DNA from: Herbinix sp.
GTDB lineage: Bacteria > Bacillota > Clostridia > Lachnospirales > Lachnospiraceae
Direction of reading: 5' to 3'
NCBI GenBank assembly: GCA_029240245.1
Contig: JARBTJ010000013.1
Span: forward strand, 81,470 to 145,469
DNA: 64,000 nucleotides
Below the pieces are notes generated by a model. That model had not been told where the DNA came from. It saw only the letters and a list, made by a program, of their open reading frames with translations, and ran no database searches. Numbering within the stretch: position 1 is the first letter of the stretch; every line of letters starts with the position of its first letter. The position numbers were made by a program, and so were the translations under genes. Of the stretch, positions 47,201 through 55,979 are shown in pieces.

Positions 47201-48977
47201 TTTAACCGGTTATGCCTCAAATACAGAGAATGAAAAGATATATGTTCTCCAGCTGATGGAAAATGACGGTACCGGACATAATTTGCAGACAAAGGTGGAT
47301 TATTTTCCAAGTCAGTATCATGAATATGCCCGACAGGGGCTTCTAATGGATTATGATATTATCTTTGAAACAAAAACCGTTCTGAATTTTGTGAATTTAT
47401 ATACGACTCAGCCTTATACGTCAGGAACAGCGGAGGAAAGCAATCAGTTATCCAAATACCATTTGATTATATTGGATAATCCTGTTACTATAATACCGGA
47501 AACAAACGGTGCTGCAGCAAATATCCGGGATGAGATCGACAATCATCTGGGGGTTATCTTTACTAAGAATGCACTGGGTTTTGCAAGGCAGGATGCTTAT
47601 TACAATCAAAGTACAAGCCATAGCTTTACGGAGCAGTTAACGTATAATCGAATTCATCGTTATGTAAATGAATGGGAGGGCTCATTGTTACAAAAATACA
47701 TGTTCCGCAATTTGGGAACCTATGCAGAGCTTAGTCAGGATAGTGCCTATCAGACAAACTTCCTTACAAAAACCAATGAAGGACCTGTAACCAGATATCC
47801 CTACCAGATTGATGAAGCTATTCTAATCGCTCATAATTCTTATTCCAACAATACGACGCTTGATTTTCATCTGCAGAATAAGCGGTTGATTGGCTGGTAT
47901 AGTTTATCGGATACCAAAAGTCCGGTTATCCGGAGAGCTGGGCTTACGCCGGATGGAGCGGTAAGTGATTTGTATCAAGGCGTATACAGCTCTTCGCCGA
48001 ATGATGTGAAAAATAATTACTATCTGTTCAGTAATGGTTCTACCTATTATTCAGGAATTAATTTAGCAGCAGCAGATCAACCGGAATACAGAAAAGAAGT
48101 GCAATTATTTGTAAATACGATTATTGCAGCCTTTCAATCCACCGGTAGAGTGATAAAAATCCCTCCCCGCCTGGAATTTTTCCGGCCGGTTTCGGTAGAG
48201 GATGAGATACATGGTAAGGTTCTGCATTTTACACAAGAGGACAGAATAGCTTCTGATTTCATCTTAATCTTTACGTTGAATGATAGCTTGACCGATATGG
48301 AACTTGAAATTTTCCTTAACGGTCTGAATCCTACCGGTAGCTGGAATGAGACGATTTATGCAGTATCAGATGCGGGTGTGATATCAAATACACCGATTCC
48401 CCTTGGCAGTGAGACGGTTGCAACCGGAACCTATGCCATTAAAATACCGGAATCGGTATTAGTAGATAATGATCAGCCAAGGCTACGCATTACAGCAGAG
48501 AATGAAGATTCTGATTCCGACATGATTGAAGCAACCCTCCTATTTGCCCAGGACCCTGTAGTAACAATTACAGATTCAAAACTGATCACGAATGGAGTGA
48601 ATCAGGTCATTTATGTAGATTTTGATTATAATGCGGTGGATTCCTCCGACTATAATTCAGAGGAGGAATTACGGATTGCATTTACAGTGGAGCAGGAGTA
48701 TTCCAATATTTCCTTACAATTTACCTCAACAGAGGAAGGATTGACTGAGGAACTGACGGATATGGTGCGGGTTTGTCGGATTCGAGCGGATGGTACGGAG
48801 CAGACGATTGATCCTCATAGTGCCTTTGAGGATGGCGAATTTGTTATGTATGTTCCGAATGAGTTGATGCAGGGAAAAAGTAGTAGAGACATTACCATTA
48901 CAGCGACCGATGAAACACATAATACAGGTGAAGTTACCGTTACCTTATTAAGACGAAGCCTGTTCCCGTTAGATTAA
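44247..48977 (+). CDS. Very large secreted DUF5057-type protein, possible pilus-tip adhesin
   Basis: A 1576-residue protein with an N-terminal signal or anchor segment (~7-25, LLIGLIVAISFLMPGLI) and DUF5057 hallmarks (DFTIVEIVPHKALGEINYLVDG). Repeated YKR/ILNIQP-type segments mark a second domain near 690. EF-hand-like loops occur at residue 152 (DNDGD) and residue 921 (DKDGDGIFDPEE). The last ~250 residues look like beta-sandwich domains. No LPXTG or transmembrane C-terminus is seen. It has GGAGG before the ATG and directly follows four minor pilins, the place PilY1 takes in other type IV pilus operons. Confidence 0.75.
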   Translation: MIKLFKGSLLIGLIVAISFLMPGLIDNMRHTVEANDAGWSEDGEDPSQVYDFTIVEIVPHKALGEINYLVDGEEHLDRDLHNELNYNSAEGSLNIFGDAFTIFNSYTERPTATSGSDWRPAKTIITQNGYFIPDNDGIYKKTSGEHFVRAIDNDGDYRVELKPGADMETQVYSDWNATHKKNVKAYFVYGYPTGVDLYNSSNGYEPFSVNEIPDRTGDYDYDLGTRKFKLNKGHGRYDVLFKPGSKNTTNTYHMTADYEIMEDATGPYSFPVQYVLDANGAYERETGTRFDFNEWNGDYTWVQDAAALQKTSTRNYVSEGNKIWVRGQKIMSFYQYKTKTEFINNEWFKRLALNIPASQVENFKVRVITITPEELNKPENQHYIDEAGMFYINSLVHNSAQISLYETYSYEGTGPQNNPKYYSSNPTFLAHDLSWTSVIKLFRRAAGIGCHKAGMVFDHTTWSENTICNVSKLFLMVNQRNMVDFYNSFLNPDTTDYLITEVNTSANTTGSTGSFIRPDSTNPSPSAYAALYWNENTFLPYGLNENGEMVRFTEADYIAKGIFNYDFMAETTDLTYNILVTNGQEIFNKNFAADSLHKLPDASSKDAKEHLAYVNPDGTVTTPSRYTIADIVHVITNGGAGYENVGGISYPDGSYVEGVGGGSGPIPPDDGSGDTDVRYYKRILNIQPTADFTESEAKIRLMMTGYPIQIVNMTSIQFNGSIEDINSRYDMILIGSGAGRFYDDGTKTAFNNTTMNGMIYFSQGDYVTINDGVQARVNYPGNDISLQRKEDLISFLKAGYPIVLDKYMYECDTNPSLSKKVQSGTNIRAFVTLAKAYTANCLNLDSFLSSSDTAIYTFYIRLQFALNINRPNIRLEAPIITTTEQYRYADSDTKLYTIRFKIPPKGLLPSIYTYNAYLYIDKDGDGIFDPEEKVNVRSDDGSAWEGLRESNYRTYTYKYDMSNLNGVYQWKVVIERQGKKEIRQSLTGYASNTENEKIYVLQLMENDGTGHNLQTKVDYFPSQYHEYARQGLLMDYDIIFETKTVLNFVNLYTTQPYTSGTAEESNQLSKYHLIILDNPVTIIPETNGAAANIRDEIDNHLGVIFTKNALGFARQDAYYNQSTSHSFTEQLTYNRIHRYVNEWEGSLLQKYMFRNLGTYAELSQDSAYQTNFLTKTNEGPVTRYPYQIDEAILIAHNSYSNNTTLDFHLQNKRLIGWYSLSDTKSPVIRRAGLTPDGAVSDLYQGVYSSSPNDVKNNYYLFSNGSTYYSGINLAAADQPEYRKEVQLFVNTIIAAFQSTGRVIKIPPRLEFFRPVSVEDEIHGKVLHFTQEDRIASDFILIFTLNDSLTDMELEIFLNGLNPTGSWNETIYAVSDAGVISNTPIPLGSETVATGTYAIKIPESVLVDNDQPRLRITAENEDSDSDMIEATLLFAQDPVVTITDSKLITNGVNQVIYVDFDYNAVDSSDYNSEEELRIAFTVEQEYSNISLQFTSTEEGLTEELTDMVRVCRIRADGTEQTIDPHSAFEDGEFVMYVPNELMQGKSSRDITITATDETHNTGEVTVTLLRRSLFPLD

Positions 48978-49009
48978 ATGAAGAGTGAAACGGAAGGACC
49001 TTAGGGAAA

Positions 49010-49453
49010 ATGAAAAACGAAGCATGGAAAACGAAATTAACAGATTTATCGAAAATGGTCGTGAACAGAGAAACCATATCTTATGGAATCGCCGGTGTAC
49101 TTACCACAATTGTGAATTTTGCCAGTTATGAAAGCTTGTTTCGCCTTGGAGTACCCAATCTGACTGCCAATGCATTGGCATGGGTGATAGCAGTTACATT
49201 TGCCTATCTGGTCAATAAAATTAAGGTATTTGCATCAAAAAGTAAAACCGTAAAGGATGAAGCTGTTAAAATTACTATGTTTTACGGTGCAAGAGTCATA
49301 ACCTTAGGTGTGGAGCAGCTGGGAATGTATGTTTTTACGGAGCGGCTTAATTTCGCCCGTCTTCCGGTGAAGGCAGGTTTAGCAGTGATTGTAATCATTT
49401 TAAATTATATTTTTAGTAAAAGTTACATCTTTAAAAAGAGGCAGGAGAATTAA
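49010..49453 (+). CDS. GtrA family membrane protein
   Basis: GtrA proteins are small four-helix membrane proteins linked to flipping or transfer of lipid-linked sugars for surface polysaccharides. The 147-residue protein has the typical start ISYGIAGVLTTIVNFASYESLF and four hydrophobic segments, ending in NYIFSKSYIFKKR, which is a common GtrA ending. It is 32 bases after the DUF5057 gene and could act in glycosylation of pilus proteins, though this is only positional. Confidence 0.88.
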   Translation: MKNEAWKTKLTDLSKMVVNRETISYGIAGVLTTIVNFASYESLFRLGVPNLTANALAWVIAVTFAYLVNKIKVFASKSKTVKDEAVKITMFYGARVITLGVEQLGMYVFTERLNFARLPVKAGLAVIVIILNYIFSKSYIFKKRQEN

Positions 49454-49544
49454 GCTGCTGATTCCGCTAGTGTAAATAGACAGTTATTTAATTCATTCAT
49501 AGGTCGGGGAAGTAGTTCTTTCTTCAAGATGAGGTATTTATGTT

Positions 49545-49772
49545 ATGCATATGCATACATTGGAACGTTTGGCAGCTGCAGTAATAATCAGCATGGATTT
49601 TGCTAAAACGGGAAAGCTCATTGTGGAGATAGAATTACTTCCCCATTATTCATGGGAAAAGTTCGCTCCTTTAGAAGTAGCTATAAACGAAAAGGATAAA
49701 GTAACCGGAATAGCATATAATCGTAGAATTATCTTTATCTCCCATGGAGCGATCGTGAAAGTGCATAGTTGA
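49545..49772 (+). CDS. Small conserved-looking hypothetical protein
   Basis: Not recognised. A 75-residue protein with alternating hydrophobic residues (AAAVIISMDFAKTGKLIVEIELLPHYSWEKF) and no signal or membrane segment. GAGGT lies before the ATG at 49545. Its last codons (GTGAAAGTGCATAGTTGA) continue into a 20-base tandem repeat, so the stop region seems to have been the source of that repeat. It might be a degraded remnant; coding is probable but not certain. Confidence 0.5.
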   Translation: MHMHTLERLAAAVIISMDFAKTGKLIVEIELLPHYSWEKFAPLEVAINEKDKVTGIAYNRRIIFISHGAIVKVHS

Positions 49773-49843
49773 TTATAAAAGTGCTTAGCCAATTACATAA
49801 GTGCTTAACCAATTATGAAAGTGCATAGCCGATTACAAAAGTG
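49758..49843 (+). repeat. 20-bp tandem repeats growing from a gene's 3' end
   Basis: Four units of 20 bases, near AAAGTGCWTAGCCRATTAYA, plus a partial fifth. The first unit includes the final codons and stop of the small gene at 49545-49772. Confidence 0.9.
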
Positions 49844-49920
49844 AAAAAACAGGATTGTATTATTTGAGAAATATGTTATAAATATATAAAAGCAAATTAT
49901 GAAATGCAATTTTATATACA

Positions 49921-50041
49921 TGGTTAAAGTGTCGAAAGGTGCTATGCACTTTTTATGCTACAATATATTTTACGGAAGCAAGCTTGCATATCAATATTTT
50001 GTAGCACGAAAGCGCTGAAGGTACTTTTGACACTTAAACCA
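49921..50041 (+). repeat. Palindromic interspersed repeat A, best copy
   Basis: An imperfect palindrome of ~120 bases. Left arm starts TGGTTAAAGTGTCGAAAGGT and includes ATGCTACAATATATTTT; the right arm ends GTACTTTTGACACTTAAACC. The centre is GGAAGCAAGCTTGCATATC. The arms can fold into one long hairpin, like a MITE or a REP-type element. Further copies are at 19832-19953 and, decayed, at 54822-54895. Confidence 0.75.
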
Positions 50042-50430
50042 TACATTAAAATATGCAAGAAAATATGTATGAAAATATGCAAGAAAATATGCAAGTAAAC
50101 ATGAATGAAAATATGCAAGAAATTATGTAAGTAAACAGGCATGAAAATATGCAAGTAAACATGTATGAAAACATACAAGAAAACATGCAAGTAAACAGGC
50201 ATGAAAATATGCAAGTAAACATGCATGAAAACATACAAGAAAACATGCAAGTAAATTTGCAAGAAAATATGTAAGTAAACATGCATTAAAACATACAAGA
50301 AAACATGCAAGTAAATTTGCAAGAAAATATGTAAGTATACATGCATTAAAGCATGAAAGAAAATATATAAGTAAACATGCAAGAAAATATGTAAATAAAC
50401 ATGCATGAAAACATGAAAGTAAACATGTAA
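50041..50430 (+). repeat. About 30 degenerate 12-bp tandem repeats upstream of the rRNA methyltransferase gene
   Basis: Units near AAGAAAATATGC, AAGTAAACATGC and ATGAAAACATAC alternate, giving a 24-base super-period in places. The tract produces long antisense reading frames that are artefacts. It ends about 55 bases before the methyltransferase start. No gene was found between 49773 and 50485. Confidence 0.9.
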
Positions 50431-50485
50431 ATAATCTGAAGTTAATATAGAAATAAAACGACTTATAAATTGGAGGAAGCTATAT

Positions 50486-51694
50486 ATGAGTGATACAAAA
50501 GCAGTAGTTACAATAAAAAAGGGTGAAGGAAGAGCCTTAAAAGGCGGTGGGCTTTGGATATACGATAATGAGATCGATAAAATTTCTGGAGACTTTACAA
50601 ATGGTGATCTGGTCCATGTGCACGATTTTGATGATTATTATCTTGGCTGCGGCTTTATTAATACTAATTCGAAAATTACAATTCGGTTGATGTCTAGAAT
50701 AAAGGGTCAGGAGGTTGACGATGAATTTTTAACGATGAGAGTCAAAGCGGCATGGGAATATCGTAAAATAACGGTTGATACAAGCAGCTGCAGACTCATT
50801 TTTGGGGAAGCGGATTTTCTGCCAGGTCTGGTAATCGATAAATTTCATGATGTATTGGTAGTACAGTCCTTGGCACTTGGAATTGATCGGATGAAGCTTG
50901 AAATTATCCGCATATTAAAGGAGTTATTGAGTAAAGACGGAATTACAATCCGCGGAATTTACGAACGAAGCGATGCAAAGGTACGCAGTAATGAGGGTAT
51001 GGATCGTGTGAAGGGATTTATTGGTGAGCCCTTTGATACTAAGGTTGAAATAACCGAAAATGGTGTGAAATATTTGGTTGATGTGGCGGAAGGACAGAAG
51101 ACGGGCTTCTTCCTGGATCAGAAGTACAACAGGGCTGCCGTAGGAAGGCTATGTAAGGAGGCCAGGGTTTTGGACTGCTTTACCCATACCGGTTCCTTCG
51201 CTTTAAATGCAGGCGCCTGTGGTGCCAGGGAGGTAATCGGTGTAGATGCCTCCGAACTTGGTGTTGCCCAGGCTACCGAGAATGCGGCCCTAAACGGTCT
51301 ATCAGGAACCGTCAAATTCATCTGTGCAGATGTATTTGATCTGTTGCCGGAATACGAAGCGAAGAATGAAAAGTTTGATGTGGTTATACTTGACCCACCT
51401 GCATTTACAAAATCACGTAATTCGGTAAAGAATGCAATTAAGGGCTACCGGGAGATTAATCTGCGTGCGATGAAGCTGGTGAAGGATGGAGGATTTCTTG
51501 CGACCTGTTCCTGTTCCCATTTCATGACACCGGACCTATTTGCAGAAACCATCGGTCAGGCAGCAAAGAATGTAAAGAAGAGAATTCGGCAGGTAGAATA
51601 TCGTACCCAATCTCCTGATCATCCAATCCTATGGGCAGCAGATGAATCTTATTATTTGAAATTTTTTATTTTCCAGGTAATGAATGAAAAATAA
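50486..51694 (+). CDS. Class I SAM-dependent rRNA methyltransferase (RlmI-like, PUA domain)
   Basis: The 402-residue protein has an N-terminal PUA RNA-binding domain (~1-75, GEGRALKGGGLWIYDNEID), a central EEHEE-type region, and a Rossmann methyltransferase with VDVAEGQKTGFFLDQKYNR, VLDCFTHTGSFALNAG, the SAM-acidic VIGVDAS, and catalytic DPPAF followed by CSCSHF. This layout is that of RlmI/YwbD, which makes 5-methylcytosine in 23S rRNA. GGAGG precedes the ATG. The exact target nucleotide is inferred from the family. Confidence 0.9.
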   Translation: MSDTKAVVTIKKGEGRALKGGGLWIYDNEIDKISGDFTNGDLVHVHDFDDYYLGCGFINTNSKITIRLMSRIKGQEVDDEFLTMRVKAAWEYRKITVDTSSCRLIFGEADFLPGLVIDKFHDVLVVQSLALGIDRMKLEIIRILKELLSKDGITIRGIYERSDAKVRSNEGMDRVKGFIGEPFDTKVEITENGVKYLVDVAEGQKTGFFLDQKYNRAAVGRLCKEARVLDCFTHTGSFALNAGACGAREVIGVDASELGVAQATENAALNGLSGTVKFICADVFDLLPEYEAKNEKFDVVILDPPAFTKSRNSVKNAIKGYREINLRAMKLVKDGGFLATCSCSHFMTPDLFAETIGQAAKNVKKRIRQVEYRTQSPDHPILWAADESYYLKFFIFQVMNEK

Positions 51695-51797
51695 GTTGCC
51701 AGATTTTTATCCGGACCGTTAATAAGTAAAAGCATCAGAAGTGAATCCTTTTTGATGAACGATAGTGCTTAAGGAATATATGATTGGAGTAATCAAT

Positions 51798-53258
51798 ATG
51801 ACATATGAGGAAGCCAGGGAATTTATAAAACAGTCAAACCGATACGGTATTAAGCCGGGACTTGAGACAATTTGTGAATTGTTGGCGCGGCTTGGGAATC
51901 CGCAGGAACATTTAAAAGTCATTCATATAGCAGGTACGAACGGTAAGGGTTCCACCTCTGCTTTTATTACCACAGTTCTGGGTGCCGCAGGCTATCGTGT
52001 CGGACGGTTTCTTTCACCCGCTGTGTTTTCCTACCGGGAAGGTATACAGATAGCACAGAGACGTAAGGGAGAACAAGAGGGAAATAATGGAAACAAGAAC
52101 AACGCATATATCAATAATAATCATTCTATAAATGAAGAATCATTAGATAAAGAAGCAGATGATTGCTTCGATTTTGATTATCCTGATAAAGATTCGATAG
52201 GAATAGAATATATTAGCGAGTCGGGTGTTTGTGAAGCAATGGAACGAATACAGCCGATTTGCGAAGCAATGTTAAAGGAGGGTCTTTCGCATCCTACCTC
52301 CTTTGAGATTGAGACGGCGATGGCTATGTTGTATTTCATTCAAAAGCAGGTGGACTTTGTGGTGTTGGAGGTCGGACTCGGCGGCAGGCTGGATGCTACG
52401 AATATAGTTAAGCAACCGGTTTTAAGTATAATTACCTCCATTAGTATGGATCACATGCAATATCTTGGTGACACCTTGGATAAAATTGCCTATGAAAAGG
52501 CGGGTATCATTAAACATAATGTACCAGCTGTCACCTGCCAGCAGGAGGCTACGGTGTTAAATATACTGGAGGAAGTCTGCAGGGAAAAAGAAACACAGTT
52601 ATCCATCTCGGAATTTGATAGGGTGACACAAGTATCATATACTTCCGAGGAGACTATCTTCACCTTTCGTGAAGCCGAGGGCCATGAGAGGTATAAAATC
52701 AAGCTGCTTGGGGATTACCAGGTCAGTAATGCTGTACTGGCAATACAAGCAATTAAGATACTCCGTAGTAAAGGGTACTATATTAGTGAAGCTGCTCTAA
52801 AATGGGGGCTTTATGAGACAAGGTGGAGCGGCCGGTTTGAGATTATTGCGAAAAACCCCTATCTCGTAATTGATGGTGCTCATAATGAAGAAGCAGCCAA
52901 TGTCCTTCGAAGATCGATTGATTTATACTTTACAAATCGAAGGATAATATATATGATAGGGGTATTGGCGGATAAGGACTATAAAAGTATACTAAGAATA
53001 ACTGCTCCCTTGGCAGATATGATGATTACATTGACTCCGAATAACCCAAGAGCTTTAGCCTCGTCAGAACTGGCGAAGGAAGCCCTTGCATTAGGAAAAA
53101 GGGTAATCGATGCCGGAAATACGAGAGAAGCCCTTCGGTTTGCGTTTCAAGAAGCGGGCGTGGAGGATGTGATTATAGCCTTTGGATCATTATCATTTCT
53201 GGGGGAATTGGTAAATCTCTTAGGAGTACGAAAGGATGACGAGACATATGATAGATGA
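51798..53258 (+). CDS. folC: Folylpolyglutamate synthase / dihydrofolate synthase FolC
   Basis: ATP-dependent Mur-ligase-like enzyme that adds glutamate to folates and, in bifunctional form, to dihydropteroate. The 486-residue protein has the P-loop [29 protein letters not shown], the [14 protein letters not shown] motif, [13 protein letters not shown] and the C-terminal domain with [17 protein letters not shown]. An unusual ~45-residue Asn/Asp/Glu-rich insert lies at ~87-134. GGAG before ATG 51798 favours it over GTG 51765. First gene of a folate cluster; its end overlaps folE. Confidence 0.94.
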   Translation: MTYEEAREFIKQSNRYGIKPGLETICELLARLGNPQEHLKVIHIAGTNGKGSTSAFITTVLGAAGYRVGRFLSPAVFSYREGIQIAQRRKGEQEGNNGNKNNAYINNNHSINEESLDKEADDCFDFDYPDKDSIGIEYISESGVCEAMERIQPICEAMLKEGLSHPTSFEIETAMAMLYFIQKQVDFVVLEVGLGGRLDATNIVKQPVLSIITSISMDHMQYLGDTLDKIAYEKAGIIKHNVPAVTCQQEATVLNILEEVCREKETQLSISEFDRVTQVSYTSEETIFTFREAEGHERYKIKLLGDYQVSNAVLAIQAIKILRSKGYYISEAALKWGLYETRWSGRFEIIAKNPYLVIDGAHNEEAANVLRRSIDLYFTNRRIIYMIGVLADKDYKSILRITAPLADMMITLTPNNPRALASSELAKEALALGKRVIDAGNTREALRFAFQEAGVEDVIIAFGSLSFLGELVNLLGVRKDDETYDR

Positions 53259-53802
53259 AGCAAAACTAAAGCAGGCGGTGCGCTTACTCTTAGAAGCTGT
53301 TGGTGAGGACTGTGACAGAGAAGGTCTGGCAGACACTCCAAAGAGAATCAGCGAAATGTGTAAGGAAATATTCGGTGGAATTGGTAAAGATGCCTCGGAG
53401 CATTTGATGGTGACCTTTCATGCGGAAGGGAATGAAATGGTGATTGAAAAAGACATCCAATTCTATTCTGTTTGTGAACATCATTTAGTTCCGTTTTTCG
53501 GAAAAGCACATATTGCTTATATACCGGATGGTAAGGTAGTCGGCCTCAGCAAATTAGCAAGAACCGTGGAAACCTATGCAAAACGGCCGCAGATTCAAGA
53601 ACAACTCACAGCACAGATTGCAGAGGATATCATGAAGTACTTAAATCCAAAGGGTGTTATGGTTATGCTGGAGGCAGAGCATCTTTGTATGTCCATGCGT
53701 GGTGTGAATAAACCAGGCACCAAGACAGTTACCTATATCTGTCGCGGAGAATTTGAGAGGGATCAGAGCTTACAGAATACATTTTTTCAATTGATCAAAT
53801 AA
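53236..53802 (+). CDS. folE: GTP cyclohydrolase I FolE
   Basis: Zinc enzyme that converts GTP to dihydroneopterin triphosphate, the first step of folate synthesis. The 188-residue protein has the zinc and catalytic motifs [33 protein letters not shown] and [12 protein letters not shown], all complete. It overlaps the folC end by 23 bases, suggesting translational coupling. An alternative ATG at 53248 would shorten it by four residues. Confidence 0.95.
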   Translation: MTRHMIDEAKLKQAVRLLLEAVGEDCDREGLADTPKRISEMCKEIFGGIGKDASEHLMVTFHAEGNEMVIEKDIQFYSVCEHHLVPFFGKAHIAYIPDGKVVGLSKLARTVETYAKRPQIQEQLTAQIAEDIMKYLNPKGVMVMLEAEHLCMSMRGVNKPGTKTVTYICRGEFERDQSLQNTFFQLIK

Positions 53803-53934
53803 ATTAATCGGTTGCCATAAGTCTTTTTAAGGTGTTGTTATGATTATAGGCGTAAACATTCTCATTTTTCATTCATTGACTTGTGAATCTGTATTATGTT
53901 TTTAGATTACTATTAATTTAACGGGAGGAATCAT

Positions 53935-54801
53935 ATGCTTCAGAATATGCGGATTGGGAGCCGGGATTTTGCAATCGGTGGGAAAACTTATATTATGGGT
54001 ATTCTTAATGTAACCCCTGATTCATTTTCTGATGGCGGCAAGCATAACCGGTTGGAGGAAGCTGTGATGCATGTCGGCCGTATGATAGAAGAGGGTGCCG
54101 ATATCATCGATGTGGGTGGGGAGTCTACCCGGCCTAATTATACGATGATTTCGGAGGAGGAAGAGATCGAGCGGGTTGTTCCGGTTATTGAGGCCATACG
54201 TAAACACTGGGACATCCCCATATCCATAGATACTTACAAGAGTAAGGTGGCTCGTGCAGCCTGTCGGGCAGGCGCTGACCTGATCAATGATATCTGGGGT
54301 TTAAAATATGATCTGGAAATGGCTAATACGGTTAAGGAAATGAATACGGCTATATGCCTTATGCATAACCGAAAGACCGCGTATTACCAGTATTTCTGGG
54401 GTGATTTTAAGACGGACATGCACGAAAGTATAGATATTGCCCTTAGAGCAGGAATCGCTAAGGATAAAATTATGGTTGATCCGGGAATAGGATTCGCGAA
54501 AACCTATGAGATGAATTTATCTCTAATCCACCAAATAGATAAAATGCATGAGTTTGGATATCCGGTGCTTTTGGGTGCATCACGTAAATCGGTGGTGGGT
54601 CTTACCTTAAAGGAACCCGTAGAAAATCGTCTGGAAGGAACGCTTGCTACGACTGTGGTCGCCGTCATGCAGGGATGCCATTTTATCCGCGTGCATGATG
54701 TAATGGAAAACAAGCGAGCCATTTTGATGGCAGAAGCAATCCGAAACAGCGAAGAATTAATTCCGAGTTGTCTTGCCTGTAAGCAGTTTCCGACTTATTA
54801 G
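53935..54801 (+). CDS. folP: Dihydropteroate synthase FolP
   Basis: Joins p-aminobenzoate to the pterin diphosphate; the sulfonamide target. The 288-residue TIM-barrel protein shows GILNVTPDSFSDGGK, DVGGESTRPNY, DLINDIWG, MVDPGIGFAKT, GASRKSVVG and IRVHDV. GGGAGG precedes the ATG. It follows folE by 132 bases without a clear terminator. The four-Cys tail region (SCLACKQF) is slightly unusual. Confidence 0.95.
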   Translation: MLQNMRIGSRDFAIGGKTYIMGILNVTPDSFSDGGKHNRLEEAVMHVGRMIEEGADIIDVGGESTRPNYTMISEEEEIERVVPVIEAIRKHWDIPISIDTYKSKVARAACRAGADLINDIWGLKYDLEMANTVKEMNTAICLMHNRKTAYYQYFWGDFKTDMHESIDIALRAGIAKDKIMVDPGIGFAKTYEMNLSLIHQIDKMHEFGYPVLLGASRKSVVGLTLKEPVENRLEGTLATTVVAVMQGCHFIRVHDVMENKRAILMAEAIRNSEELIPSCLACKQFPTY

Positions 54802-54821
54802 AGGCCGAATAGAAGCATTGC

Positions 54822-54895
54822 GATTACAAGCTTGCTTGCATTCAATACATTATATCTGAAAACGTGCGTAGCATAGCAATGACACTTTAATCAAA
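54822..54895 (+). repeat. Palindromic interspersed repeat A, decayed copy
   Basis: ACAAGCTTGCTTGCATTCAA followed by GAAAACGTGCG and TGACACTTTAATC resembles the centre and right arm of the repeat at 49921-50041. The left arm is missing or too diverged. It lies between folP and folBK. Confidence 0.5.
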
Positions 54896-54948
54896 ATTAT
54901 TTATATAAAATAACGAATGAAACAGCTTAGTAGAAGGTCAGGTGGACA

Positions 54949-55767
54949 ATGGATCGTATTACGATAACGAATTTGGAAGTATTTGCTTATCACGGCGTTT
55001 TGAAGGAAGAAAATGCTCTGGGACAAAAATTTCTTGTTAGTGCTGAATTGGGTACGGATATAACAGCAGCAGCGAAGACGGATGATATCGAGAAATCCAT
55101 TAACTATGCCTCGGTATGTAAATCCATTGATTTATTTTTAAAGGAAAACACCTATCATTTAATCGAGACAACTACGGAGCGGTTAGCAATGCATTTATTA
55201 AAAACCTATGACCGCATTGAAACGATTAAGGTTGAAATCAAAAAACCCTGGGCACCGATTCTTATGACACTGGATACGGTTTCGGTAATAGCAGAACGTG
55301 GTTGGCATAAGGCTTATCTTGGGATTGGCTCCAATCTGGGGGATAAAGAAGCGAACCTAAGGGAAGCAATCCGCCTTTTGAATGAAGATGATGACTGCAG
55401 GGTTGAACGTATTTCTACCTTCCTGATCACCGAACCGGTTGGCGGTGTTGAGCAGGATGACTTTTTAAATGGTGCTCTTCTGGTTAAGACATTAAAATCT
55501 CCAGCCGAGCTGCTTATACTGATAGGGGAAATTGAGAAAACATTAAAACGGGAGAGAATCATCCATTGGGGGCCGAGAACCATTGATTTAGACATCTTAT
55601 TCTATGATGATGAGGTAATTCAAACCAAGGATTTGACCATTCCGCATCCGGAGCTTGCGAATCGGGCATTTGTACTGGAGCCATTAGCGGAAATTGCACC
55701 GTGGGTGAAGCATCCAATATACGGAGAGACTGTTTTACAGTTAAGAAGCAAATTGAAATCAATATAA
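54949..55767 (+). CDS. folBK: Fused dihydroneopterin aldolase (FolB) and pyrophosphokinase (FolK)
   Basis: Two consecutive folate steps in one 272-residue protein. Residues ~1-118 are FolB (ITNLEVFAYHGVLKEENALGQKF; conserved Glu and Lys in VEIKKPWAPI). Residues ~122-272 are FolK (LGIGSNLGDKEANLREAI, and the Mg/ATP motif GPRTIDLDILFYDDE). Such fusions are known in Firmicutes. With folE and folP it covers GTP to dihydropteroate, and folC completes dihydrofolate. A terminator follows. Confidence 0.94.
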   Translation: MDRITITNLEVFAYHGVLKEENALGQKFLVSAELGTDITAAAKTDDIEKSINYASVCKSIDLFLKENTYHLIETTTERLAMHLLKTYDRIETIKVEIKKPWAPILMTLDTVSVIAERGWHKAYLGIGSNLGDKEANLREAIRLLNEDDDCRVERISTFLITEPVGGVEQDDFLNGALLVKTLKSPAELLILIGEIEKTLKRERIIHWGPRTIDLDILFYDDEVIQTKDLTIPHPELANRAFVLEPLAEIAPWVKHPIYGETVLQLRSKLKSI

Positions 55768-55828
55768 TCTGTAATGGTTGAAATGAAGGCCATTATTTCT
55801 GTGATTATATTTAAAATACTAAGCAAAG

Positions 55829-55885
55829 CAGGAACCTGCCAACGGATATTTCATATTCCATTGATAGGTTCCTGTTCTATAAGTC
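55829..55885 (+). terminator. Terminator of the folate cluster
   Basis: CAGGAACCT (55829-55837) pairs with AGGTTCCTG (55866-55874), followed by TTCTATAAG. The T tract is weak. It lies ~60 bases after folBK and ~95 bases before the end of the convergent gene. Confidence 0.6.
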
Positions 55886-55979
55886 TATATACTTTTGGTA
55901 AATGCGGAACATTATAGTTTTTGCTATGGACTATGTCTTATATAGCTATAATAATACATCATTCCAGTTTGATGTATAT

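Noticed and set aside
49942..50406. A 154-residue antisense frame made of repeated YLHIFL-like units that looks like a repeat membrane protein
   Set aside because: It is the complement of the 12-base tandem repeat at 50041-50430. Several frames are open at once, and there is no start context.
50041..50430. Possible CRISPR array
   Set aside because: Units are 12-24 bases, contiguous and degenerate, without unique spacers, and no cas genes are near.
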